A stretch of 64,000 bases of DNA from positions 3,475,378-3,539,377 of the forward strand of contig NOKP01000002.1 in NCBI GenBank assembly GCA_002682825.1, read 5' to 3'. Below the pieces are notes generated by a model. That model did not search any database. It saw nothing but the letters and a program-made list of their open reading frames with translations, and was not told where the DNA came from. This document shows, in pieces, positions 24,873 to 34,012 of this stretch. Each line of letters begins with the position of its first letter. Position 1 is the first letter of the stretch. This DNA comes from Neonectria sp. B-13 (taxonomy: Eukaryota > Ascomycota > Sordariomycetes > Hypocreales > Nectriaceae). The position numbers and the translations under genes are program-made.

Positions 24873-26147
24873 ATGGCTTCCAAGGCCATGTGGGAGGTTG
24901 ACCCCGAGACCCGGTCCAAGGTCCGTCTCCTAAAGCTGCCCCGGCTCCCCAGAGCTCCCTTCCCCTTTCTCCTTCTCCCGGGCTGCGCTCGCATGCTCGC
25001 ACGCACGCACTTGCTAACACCCGTCGAACTGCTCTAGCTGGCTGCTCTCCAAAGGGTCTCCAAGAACGGCCTCTGCTGCGACTGCAATGCGCCCTCCCCG
25101 CAATGGGCGTCGCCCAAGTTCGGCATCTTCATCTGCCTCTCCTGCGCCGGCGTCCACCGCGGCCTGGGCGTGCACATCTCCTTCGTCCGCAGCATCTCCA
25201 TGGACGCCTTCAAATCGGGCGAGATCGAACGAATGCGACTGGGCGGTAACGAGGGCTGGAAAAACTTCTTCGAATCGCACGAGGCTACCAAGATGATGGG
25301 CATTACCTGGGACGATTCCACCATCTCCGAGCGATACAGCGGCGAGGTTGGCGACGAATGGAAGGAGAGGCTGAGCTGCAAGGTCGAGGGGCGAGAGTAC
25401 GTGCCCGGCGAGAAGAAGCCCACCCCGGTACCTGTGAAGCTCTCCGAGCGAACGGCGACGCCCTTGAGCGGAACAGCCCGCAGCGAGAGCCCTGCGCCAG
25501 GAGGGAAGGTCAAGGTGGACGATCGCTACTTTGCCAAGCTGGGAGCCGACAATGCTTCGCGATCAGCTACCCTACCACCCAACCAAGGTGGCAAGTACGC
25601 TGGATTTGGAAATACACCAGGGCCGAGTCAAGGGGGTCAGTCCGCGTTGCCCAACTTCGACGATGTGCAAAAGGACCCCGTGGCAGCTCTGACAAAAGGA
25701 TTCGGCTGGTTCACCTCGACCGTGTCCAAGACGGCCAAGACAGTCAACGATGGATACATTCAGCCCACTGCCAAACAGGTACGCGTCTCTCGTTTGTTTC
25801 ATTTTCTGCTGTTGTAGTGCTAACGTTTCGTCCTTGCCCAGTTTGCCGAGGGAGACTTTGCTAAGCAAGCTCAACAAACAGCGGCCACGTTGGCCAAGCA
25901 GGCTCAATTAGCCGGCAAGAACGCACAAGACGGATTCAACAAATTTGTCGAAGGCCCAGAGGGCGGCGGCCAGAAGAAGGAGATGCCGTTGGATGAGACT
26001 AAGAAGAGCTTCTGGGATGAATTCTCGAACCTTGCGGACCAGCGACAGCCTGTCAACAACTCCATCGGTACCAGTGCCATGGGTATGGGCAAGAAGACCT
26101 CGGCACCGGCAGCGAAGAAGCAGGCCGATGACTGGGACGACTGGTGA
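24873..26147 (+). CDS. GCS1: ADP-ribosylation factor GTPase-activating protein (Gcs1/ArfGAP1 type)
   Basis: Exons 24873-24920, 25038-25778 and 25842-26147 give 364 residues. The ArfGAP zinc finger is complete: C29-x2-C32-x16-C49-x2-C52, followed by AGVHRGLGVHISFVRS with the catalytic arginine finger at R57. The domain runs to about residue 130. The rest is low-complexity and ends in amphipathic segments near FGWFTSTVSKTAKTV and a C-terminal DDWDDW, as in ArfGAP1/Gcs1 rather than Glo3. The protein stimulates GTP hydrolysis on Arf1 in Golgi and COPI vesicle traffic. Intron 1 has a weak donor (GTCCGT) and branch GCTAAC. The downstream ETF-beta gene has the same strand but an unrelated role. Confidence 0.92.
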
Positions 26148-26751
26148 GGGAGCGGGAGGATGGCTGTGATGTGTAGGAGTTGGAGAATTGGAGTATAGGC
26201 GTGCTTGATGGGGGAGAGCCTCGATCTAGAAGAGGTCGTGCCTCTTCAGTTCTAGTAATATCAACAAGGGTTCCTGTTGCCAGCGGTCCTACATGCGACC
26301 ATTCACAGCATGCGGTTGGATTCGGCATCTGCGTCAAGATGCCGAGCTGCCCGGGCTACGAGTCGGCTACTCACCGAGGCAGAAAATACCTCCGTGACGG
26401 CTTCTACAAAGGGTTTTAGCGACTCGAAGCCGTTTCACAATACAACTTTCATAGAGGTTTCGCGGTGTCTAAATAAAAGGACGAGAGCTTAGGTCAGGAC
26501 TTTGGTTAGGCGGAATTCCAATCGCCGGGCCGTCGCTTGTTCTTTCTCACGTTTGCGTCGCATCCGGTCGCAAAGGGTAGTTCGGAGCGAAATCGCACTC
26601 GGCCCTAGCATCCCGAAGTCGTCACGTGGGGCGGCGCCGAGGTTGGAGCCGGGCCTAGCCGGTACCGCTCCCGAGCTTTCCCTCCATGTCGGCCGTCTTA
26701 ACCCCCCCTCCGTCGCCAACTCTCTCGTTCCATTGAGCAGCAACAATCACA
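26148..26751. other. Intergenic region between ArfGAP and ETF-beta genes
   Basis: About 600 bp holding the ArfGAP 3' end and the ETF-beta promoter. No coding signal seen. Confidence 0.5.
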
Positions 26752-27719
26752 ATGTCGGCACTACGGATTCTCGTCCCCGTGAAGCGGGTTATCGACTATG
26801 CGGTACGGACGTCTAAATCTCGAGAGCGGTCTCTCGGGGGTCGTGGGGAAAATCGCCAACTAACTAATATCCGTGTTGCAGGTCAAACCCCGAGTCAACA
26901 AGGCCCAGACGGGCGTCGAGACGGCCGGCGTCAAGCACTCGATGAACCCCTTTGACGAACTCTCAGTCGAGGAGTCGGTGCGCATCCGGGAGAAGAAGCG
27001 GGCGCCCGGCGGCGTGGAGGACATCTGCGTCATCACAGCGGGCCCGCCCAAGGCGCAGGACGTGCTCCGAACGGCGATGGCGATGGGCGCAGACCGCGCC
27101 ATACACGTCGAGGTCAAGGAGGGCGACGACCTGGAGCCGTTGACGGTGGCGAAGCTGCTGGCCAAGGCGGTGGAGGGGCAGAAGAGCAACCTGGTGCTGC
27201 TGGGCAAGCAGAGCATCGACGACGACGCCAACCAGACGGGCCAGATGCTGGCAGGCCTACTGGGGTGGCCGCAGGCGACGCAGGCCAGCCAGGTCGAGTT
27301 CGGACCCGGCGACGAGGTCACGGTGATCAAGGAGGTGGACGGCGGCGTGGAGACGGTCAAGGCCAAGCTGCCGCTCATCATCACGACGGATTTGCGCCTC
27401 AACGTGCCCCGGTACGCGAGCTTGCCCAATATCATGAAGGCCAAGAAGAAGAAGCTGGAGAAGCTGCAGCTGTCCGACTTTGGCCTGGACACTGTGAGGC
27501 GGCTCAAGGTGCTCAAGGTTACGGGTATGTTATCATCTTTCCACTCCCATCGCTTACTTCTGGTGTCCTATCGAGGATACCGGGGGGAGCGGGATTCGCA
27601 TCTGTGAACGAGCAATGGCTAACAGAGACTGTGCAGAGCCCCCGACCCGACAGGGTGGTGGCAAGGTCGAGGACGTCGGTGGCCTAGTGAGCAAGCTCAA
27701 GGAGCTGGGTGCGCTGTAA
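26752..27719 (+). CDS. Electron transfer flavoprotein beta subunit, mitochondrial
   Basis: Exons 26752-26802, 26882-27524 and 27637-27719 give 258 residues, normal for the family. It begins MSALRILVPVKRVIDYA, matching the ETF-beta N-terminus, and carries the nucleotide-binding core (LVLLGKQSIDDDANQTGQML) and the signature LPLIITTDLRLNVPRYASLP near residues 208-227. With the alpha subunit it takes electrons from matrix acyl-CoA and other dehydrogenases and passes them to ETF-ubiquinone oxidoreductase. As usual for this subunit there is no long cleaved presequence. Intron 1 (branch CTAACTAAT) follows codon 17; intron 2 (112 bp) restores the conserved GGGKVEDV...LVSKLKELGAL end. The alpha subunit is not in the window. 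Confidence 0.93.
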
Positions 27720-29428
27720 GGAGGCATTTCGCATATGAATGTCTATACCTACCTTGTTCAAAATACCGCGGCAGGGATGAAATAGAGGTTACTTATTAGT
27801 CCCCCTGCTACTCTGGCATTGTCATGTTGAATGAATTGAATGGTTCGACAGGATCAAATGACGACTCGTCCGACTCCTAAGCACCCACTTCCCTGTCCGA
27901 ATTGCAAATGCAAGACATCTCCACGTCGAGTCTTTGACCTGATGGAGAAGAGATTTTTTTGGGGCTGCGCGGCATGCACATGCATTTCTGGGGAGCATGT
28001 TAGCCCTACTAGTACTCACCTACCGAGCTACAAGGGCCGTGGAGGCTCGGTAGTCGCTCAGATGCTGTGCCAACGCCAACCTGGATGAGCACAAGCATGC
28101 ACGCATGGCATCGAGCCGCGGGGTAGATGACGGAATCCCTACACCCACATCCAACGGCTTGCCCTACTGGCGGGACGCCGACAGGGGCCAGGTCAAGATT
28201 GAAGCTCTTCTGCTCTCTGACGTGGGCTGGTAGTAGGGGTACTATTAGTGTTTCCCCCGTTCCTCGGTCACCGTTACGGTAATTGCGTATGTTGCTTGCG
28301 AAGTTGCGTGTTGGTCTCAGCCGGTAGTTGATCATGTGAAAAGGAGAGTCAACGTTGGATTTCCCCGCCGTTGGCAAATGTCTTTCATCTGGTGCTCGCT
28401 GAGCCGCCCTAAGTTGTGGCCTGCAAATTCTCTAGCTGCGTCTAAGTCTCAGGTTCCCTAGCAGGCTGGACGGATCGGTGAGGATGCAAAGCACGCGCTT
28501 TGAATTGGATCCGCGCTTATACTGCTTGACTCCGCGCGCGTGTCCAGTCGCCCGTCCCCACCGTGCTCACTCATTCGACCGTTTGATGCTCGTTTTATCA
28601 TCCTGGGAGGGCGGGAGAGGGGGTGTTCTCTTGGTCTCGGCCCTCACGAGGCGGACTGACTTGGATGAGTGGCGGTGTCGATGCAAGGCGGCCTCGTTGA
28701 GGAACCCAACCCAACTACAGTTTATCCCTTGCATGGACGGAGTCCCGAAGTAGGGATTGTACAAGATCTTGGTTAGGGTCAGTCGCTCACTGTAAGGCCA
28801 GGTCCGGAAGCAGAAACGAGACGAAAAGTTGCAATCAAATCAATGGTTGGTTATCGGGCTTTCGATATGAGAGTTTGCTAGCGGGCTGATAGTACGGATG
28901 CTCCGTAGATAGCAGATACGAGATAGACTGATAGATAGTAGGGGCAAAACCTAATGGATGCCAACTACGAAGTACGTAACCAAGCTGGCCGGTTTGCTGG
29001 CCGGCAGACAAGGGGTCGGTCAAGGGGGTGCAAACGATATCGGAGACGGAGACTGGGAGGATGGGTCATGGCAGGTGGGTTCTTTGCAGTCACCAGTGAG
29101 CAAAAAAAATACGCCGCTGCGAGTGCGGGCGGCTTGAAGTGAGTCGAGAAGGAAAGAAAAGGAAAAAAAGCCCAGCGGGGCACTTCGCCAATGAGTAACG
29201 CGCTGTTGTCAGGCGCTGTACCTAGTATTCTTCAGGTAGGTACCTAGGTGGGCAGCGCGGGGCGGAGAGTCCTTTTTTTTCCCCTTCTCTTCTCTTCCGT
29301 TTTCCCCTCCGAACCTTCTCCCTCCAACACTACCCTTCGCACTTAAAGAGAAATTCGACCTCTTCGTCCCCATTAACCTCGTCTCCCCCCTCCGCTTGAG
29401 CTGAGCTAGTATCTCTCAATCCGCCCCT
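27720..29428. other. Intergenic region upstream of the CPA1 leader
   Basis: Apart from the small zinc-ribbon candidate at 27858-28088 I see no gene. From about 29270 the plus strand becomes C/T-rich, which fits the promoter and transcription start of CPA1. Confidence 0.5.
27858..28088 (+). CDS. Possible small zinc-ribbon (GRF-like) ORF or remnant
   Basis: An open frame of 76 residues starts 139 bp after the ETF-beta stop. Its first part reads PLPCPNCKCKTSPRRV and then KRFFWGCAACTC. This is a Cys-x2-Cys pair, a TS-Arg stretch, an aromatic/Gly core and a second Cys pair, as in GRF-type and topoisomerase-type zinc ribbons. An in-frame ATG lies 18 bases upstream. The remainder has no recognisable features. 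The frame may be a real small gene, an exon of a longer one, a remnant, or a chance match inside the ETF-beta 3' region. I saw no strong promoter or splice pattern. Confidence 0.25.
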   Translation: MTTRPTPKHPLPCPNCKCKTSPRRVFDLMEKRFFWGCAACTCISGEHVSPTSTHLPSYKGRGGSVVAQMLCQRQPG

Positions 29429-29819
29429 ATGAACGGGCGCCCGTCAGTCTTCACTTCCCAGGTACGCATTCCATTGTTCCATTTTGCTTTAGCGTTGGAG
29501 TTCTCTTCCTTTCCACCCCCACCATCCGAGTCCAACATCGCAGCCCTCCCGCCGCCGCGACACAAACACGCCGCGGCTGCGCTCTTGCTCTCAATTTCCC
29601 TTTGCGAAGCCTCAGTCTTCATCACCGTCTTCGTCTTCGACTCAATTGACCAATTGCTGACTTTCTCTCTTCCCCCCTACAGGATTATCTCTCTGGTTCG
29701 TTGTGGTCCCTACCCTGACTCACCGCTCCATTCTGTTGGGTGACTCCAAGCCTCTCCCAACTCACAGACTAACCCGCCGTTCCACGACAGATCACTTGTG
29801 GAGGTCCCTCTCTTTGTAA
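29429..29819 (+). CDS. Arginine attenuator peptide uORF of CPA1
   Basis: A short upstream ORF of 24 codons in three exons, 29429-29461, 29683-29695 and 29791-29819. It begins MNGRPSVFTSQ, continues DYLSDHLWR and ends SLSL before TAA. Asp12, the residue known from Neurospora arg-2 and yeast CPA1 to be needed for attenuation, is present. In those systems the nascent peptide stalls the ribosome at the uORF stop when arginine is abundant, so fewer ribosomes reach the main start. The main CPA1 ATG is 95 nt past this stop. The two introns are 221 and 95 bp; the second has the weak donor GTTCGT. Without splicing the frame runs past codon 11 into an unrelated peptide ending at 29743, so the attenuator exists only in spliced mRNA. 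Confidence 0.93.
29716..29722 (+). promoter_or_regulatory. TGACTCA motif (possible CPC1/Gcn4 site)
   Basis: A perfect TGACTCA lies inside the second leader intron of the CPA1 transcript. This is the Gcn4/CPC1 consensus used in general amino-acid control, to which CPA1 homologues respond. A 7-mer is expected by chance a few times in a window this size (others occur, e.g. at 3119 and near 35033), so only its position makes it notable. Confidence 0.3.
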
Positions 29820-29860
29820 AAGCTCGCTTGAGAATCGATAGCTGCCACTTCCCCTGAACC

Positions 29861-29895
29861 CAACAAACAAACAAACCAACCAACCAACCAACAAC
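29861..29895 (+). repeat. CAAA/CAAC simple repeat in the CPA1 leader
   Basis: The leader between the attenuator stop and the CPA1 start carries an unstructured run of CAAA and CAAC units. Such sequence should be easy for scanning ribosomes to cross. Confidence 0.8.
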
Positions 29896-29914
29896 CCAAT
29901 CCGACATCGCAATC

Positions 29915-31418
29915 ATGTTCTCCCGACTAGCAACCCAGTTTGCCAAACCCGCGGCCAAGTCCGCGTCGGCTCCCGGCCGAACCCTCCTTCAGGTCCGCTA
30001 CCTGTCTCAGAAGGCCACTGCCAGCGGTAGCAAGGGCAGGAAGATGCCCTTCCAGGCAACCCGAGCTACCGCCCCAGTTGAATCTCTCCCTGCTACCCTC
30101 ACCATCCGAGTATGTCTAGATGCTCTTCTTCTCTCAAAATTTGGTTGGGGGAAACCTCGGAGCTAATCTAGTCTGTCTTAGGATGGCCCGGTCTTCCAGG
30201 GCACAGCCTTTGGCGCCAATGCCAACATCTCGGGCGAGGCTGTCTTCACCACCTCCCTCGTTGGCTACCCGGAGTCCATGACCGACCCCTCCTACCGAGG
30301 CCAGATCCTCGTCTTCACCCAGCCTCTGATTGGCAACTACGGTGTCCCCTCCAACGAGCGAGACCAGTACAATCTCCTCAAGTACTTCGAGTCCCCTCAC
30401 ATTCAGTGTGCTGGTGTTGTCGTCTCCGACGTCGCCCTCCAGTACAGCCACTGGACCGCCGTTGAGAGCCTTGCCGAGTGGTGCGCCCGAGAAGGCGTTC
30501 CTGCCATCTCCGGCGTCGACACACGAGAAATCGTCACCCACCTCCGAGAGCAGGGTTCCTCGCTCGCCCGAATCACCATTGGTGAAGAGTACGATGCCGA
30601 CGAGGACGAGAGCTACGTCGATCCCAGCCAGATCAACCTGGTCAAGCGTGTCAGCACCAAGGCTCCCTTCGTTGTCGAGTCTCCCGGCGCCGCCCTGCAC
30701 ATTGCCCTCATCGACTGTGGTGTCAAGGAGAACATCCTTCGCAGCCTGGTCAGCCGAGGCGCCTCCGTCACCGTCTTCCCCTACAACTACCCCATCCACA
30801 AGGTCGCCCAGCACTACGATGGTGTCTTCATCTCCAACGGTCCCGGTGACCCCACTCATTGTCATGAGACTGTCTACAACCTCGCCCGCCTGATGGAGAC
30901 CTCGTCTATCCCTATCATGGGTATCTGCCTGGGCCACCAGCTTCTGGCTCTCGCCGTCGGTGCCCGCACCATCAAGCTCAAGTACGGCAACCGGGCTCAC
31001 AACATCCCTGCTCTCGACTTGACTACGGGCCAGTGCCACATCACCAGCCAGAACCATGGTTATGCCATCGATTCCAGCACCCTCCCCGACGACTTCAAGG
31101 AGTACTTCGTCAACCTCAACGACGGCAGCAACGAGGGTGAGTTCACATTCTTAACCAACCGATTTCTAGAACCAACTAACACCGATCGCAGGTATGATGC
31201 ACAAGACTCGCCCCATCTTCTCCACCCAGTTCCATCCCGAAGCCAAGGGTGGCCCTATGGACAGCTCGTACCTCTTCGAGAAGTACCTCCAGAGTATCCA
31301 GCTCGCCAAGAGCAACCAGACCGTCTACAAAGACAACCGCCCCAGCCAGCTGATGCTTGACGTCCTCAGCCGAGAGCGTGTCGGTGTCGAGCCCGTTCCC
31401 CTTGCCGCCTCCGCCTGA
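29915..31418 (+). CDS. CPA1: Carbamoyl-phosphate synthase, arginine-specific small (glutaminase) chain
   Basis: Exons 29915-30109, 30182-31136 and 31192-31418 give 458 residues. A basic, Ser/Ala-rich N-terminus ([19 protein letters not shown]) is a likely mitochondrial presequence, as in Neurospora arg-2. The CPSase small-chain N-terminal domain follows ([12 protein letters not shown] to about residue 210). The class I glutamine amidotransferase domain has the nucleophile C314 in GICLGHQ and the partners H398 and E400 in FHPEA. The enzyme releases ammonia from glutamine for the large chain, making carbamoyl phosphate for arginine. The leader encodes the arginine attenuator peptide, so translation should fall when arginine is high. 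The downstream Acinus-like gene converges on it. The large-chain gene is not in the window. Confidence 0.96.
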
Positions 31419-32020
31419 GCGATGCGACTAGGAGTATACTGGCGTCTTTGTGGATTGGTGGACTAGGAATTGTGCGATTTTGAAAGTGATGGATTCGAAC
31501 TTTTGTCAATGGATATATGCTATATTTACGAGCTGGAAATCAGAAATTGAATACCGCTAAGCGTTTTGAAGCTACTATAAAGAACTAAATGTGCCTGGAC
31601 ACCAACAATTTCTGATGTAAGACATATGGCAAAGTTGCGGTTAGATTGGATGATGTTTCTTGGCGAGAAGGGGAATGTCACAAAAAAACCCGTGGATGCG
31701 CAAGATTGTATTAGCATCTTCGACTTTCAATGTCGACATGTTTGTCTCCGCTTTGATTTATAGAAGCCCATGCACGCCGACCTGCCTCATGGTATCAGGG
31801 TCCTCCTCTCGCTTCCAAATGAAACAAGTAGACTGTAATTGGAGTCCGAGTTCCATAATTCTGTAGTCCCTCCCAGTTCCTTTTTTGATTTCCTGGTGCA
31901 GACGCCGCCCCATTTTACCGCCGTCCTGTCCACTTGCACCGAGTAATGGTCATGTACATATCATTGCCCCTTTCCCAACACTGGGTTTGGTACCTAAGGT
32001 AGGTAGGTAGATCGGTCGGC
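31419..32020. other. Convergent intergenic region
   Basis: Holds the 3' flanks of CPA1 and the Acinus-like gene. No gene or repeat seen. Confidence 0.5.
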
Positions 32021-34012
32021 TCAGTGTCGACGGTCCCGGTTGTCCCTGCCGCGGAAGGACTCGCGATCGTCGTGTCGCGACGGGCCTCGATCCATGTCAT
32101 CCCCGTCGTTGTAGCGAGGACGGCGGTCATCGCGCCCGGAGCCCTGGCCGGGGAGATAGCGGTCGCTGCGGAGTCGGAAGGCACCACCTCCACCACCGCC
32201 GCCACCACCACCACCACCACGCCCGCCTCGTCCACCTCGGCCACGGCGAGGGCCGCCGCCGCCGCCATAGCCACGGCGGTCGCGGTCGAAGCCCCGCTCG
32301 CGATGGGGTGGGCGTATGCCCTCGAAAATCTCCTTGCCGCGGTCGATGAAGGAGTCACCATGCTCGAAGGAATAGCGGTTGATCTCGCGGCCTAAGTCGC
32401 GGTCGTGATCGGTGGTGTAGAAGGAGTGCATGTTTTCGATACGGCGACGGGCGAGGTCCTCGGACACGGGCTGGTAGTTGATGACGGGCCGGGCGCGGGT
32501 GCGCTGGACGTCGCCGCTTGGGCCGGAGGGGGGAGGGCGTGGGCCAGGGCCGGAGCCAGGGCGGACGGCGCGAGGGCCTCTTGGGGGGAGGATGGGCTCT
32601 TGGTAGTTCCGTGGGCCGGAGGGGATAGAGTCGGCGGTGTTGGCGCTGGGGCGGGAGAAGGAGGCGGCGCCGGATTCGAGATGTGCCTCGATCTCGCCGC
32701 TAGGACCGTCCTCGTAGATGACCTCCCAACGGGAACCAGATCGCCGGCCGGCAGACTCCTCCTTGTCAACCCAATCCTGAAACTTGTCGGAGGGCACAAA
32801 GTCCACCCACAGCGGCTTGCGGTTGCTCTCGTTGGGCCACACACTGTCGTGCAGGGCGGTGCGCACTCGCGAGGCGGCCGAGGTTGACTTGAAGACGACA
32901 AAGGCGTGGGTGCGGATCTGGTCGAGGAAGAAGTCGACGATGATGTCGTAGTCGACCGCGTCACCTGGCGGTGTCGCGAGGTCGGCCAGGTACGCCTGAA
33001 CATCGTTGGGCCGGAGCGGGCGCATCAAGTTCTTAATGTAGAGCGCCGAGGTGGCAGGGTGCACCGATGGTGCGACGTCCCTCTCGTAATCCATTTCTAA
33101 CTGGTGGCCTCGAGGCTCTGTAGGTGGTAGGTCTCGAGTGCCTCGAGTTTCTTGGTGTTTGTTGAAAGTGCGGTCGTCGATTTTCATATCCTCAGGTTGT
33201 GATTTGGCTTGGGGGAGGTCCTTGTCTTCGGGCAAACGAACTTCAGGTACGTTTGCGCCGTCTGTTGCACTGTGGGGGCTGCTGCGCTCATCGATTTTCA
33301 TATCCTCGGGTTGCGATTCGGCCCGGGGAAGTTCTTGGTCTTTGGGCAAACGAACTTGGGGTGCAAACGCGCCGTTTGTTGCAGCGTCGTCGGGACGTGC
33401 TCGTTTGCGCGCAACCTCTTCCTCCATAGGCGGCGGAGTGAGAGACCGACGTTTTCGCTTCTGGCTCTCCTGCGTCTCTGGTGCAGGCGGGCTTGGGGGC
33501 TCGAGGGTTTGGGACGTTGTAGGGTCTTCGGCGGCGTTTGTATCGTTTATGACGTCTTGCATTGGTTCGTCTGCTGGTGTTGAGTCGTGTTCTTTGGTTT
33601 CTGTTTGTTGGTGCGCATCATCGTAAACGCGATTCTTTGTCATCTCTGGCTGAGGTTCCACTCCAGCGCCATCAATAGACTCAACGGTCTCAATAGGTGC
33701 CGTTGAGGCTCGCTCATCCTCATTCGGCTCCTTCTGGGATGCGACATCTTCGGCTGACTCCTCAGTCGTAGCTATTGGAGCATCAACGTCCGGCGCGTCA
33801 GGCTCAATCTCAGGCTCTGTGGGTGTAGACGCGGTCGCGACCGGCTCGTCGTCGGCGGGCGCCTGCTCGGGATCGGTTTCGACTTGATCAGGCTCGTTGT
33901 CGGCCTCGGTCAATCGCGCCACCAGCTCCCCCTTGAGGCCGGTTTGCGGAAGGCCGCGGTTTTTCAGCTCGTTCCTGAGGTCGACGACCCTAAGCTTCGC
34001 CCAGTCGGCCAT
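32021..34012 (-). CDS. SAP-domain / RRM-like / RGG protein, Acinus-like
   Basis: A single exon of 663 residues. The SAP DNA/RNA-binding motif is at about 4-38 (LRVVDLRNELKNRGLPQTGLKGELVARL). An acidic, Pro/Thr-rich linker follows, with a basic patch (KRKRRSLTPP, about 185-194; RKRARP, about 202-207) that could be a nuclear signal. Residues 216-243 and 254-281 are two near-identical copies of a 28-residue unit. An RRM-like fold lies at about 320-410 (SALYIKNLMRPLRPNDVQAYL; HAFVVFKSTSAASRVRTAL; LWVDFVP). A conserved block follows (RPVINYQPVSEDLARRRIEN), and then a Gly/Arg tail. This order matches Acinus, a nuclear splicing and exon-junction-associated factor. I infer a role in mRNA processing. 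The coding strand tail includes long GGX repeats. Confidence 0.82.
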   Translation of the reverse strand: MADWAKLRVVDLRNELKNRGLPQTGLKGELVARLTEADNEPDQVETDPEQAPADDEPVATASTPTEPEIEPDAPDVDAPIATTEESAEDVASQKEPNEDERASTAPIETVESIDGAGVEPQPEMTKNRVYDDAHQQTETKEHDSTPADEPMQDVINDTNAAEDPTTSQTLEPPSPPAPETQESQKRKRRSLTPPPMEEEVARKRARPDDAATNGAFAPQVRLPKDQELPRAESQPEDMKIDERSSPHSATDGANVPEVRLPEDKDLPQAKSQPEDMKIDDRTFNKHQETRGTRDLPPTEPRGHQLEMDYERDVAPSVHPATSALYIKNLMRPLRPNDVQAYLADLATPPGDAVDYDIIVDFFLDQIRTHAFVVFKSTSAASRVRTALHDSVWPNESNRKPLWVDFVPSDKFQDWVDKEESAGRRSGSRWEVIYEDGPSGEIEAHLESGAASFSRPSANTADSIPSGPRNYQEPILPPRGPRAVRPGSGPGPRPPPSGPSGDVQRTRARPVINYQPVSEDLARRRIENMHSFYTTDHDRDLGREINRYSFEHGDSFIDRGKEIFEGIRPPHRERGFDRDRRGYGGGGGPRRGRGGRGGRGGGGGGGGGGGGAFRLRSDRYLPGQGSGRDDRRPRYNDGDDMDRGPSRHDDRESFRGRDNRDRRH
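33170..33367 (-). repeat. Internal coding duplication (two 84-bp copies)
   Basis: Two copies of an 84-bp unit (33170-33253 and 33284-33367) encode the segments around VRLPEDKDLPQAKSQPEDMK and VRLPKDQELPRAESQPEDMK of the Acinus-like protein. Most protein differences are conservative, and both copies share the block SQPEDMKID. Confidence 0.85.

Noticed and set aside
30134..31057. A 307-residue minus-strand open frame
   Set aside because: It is antisense to the CPA1 coding sequence and matches no family; it arises from high GC at third positions.
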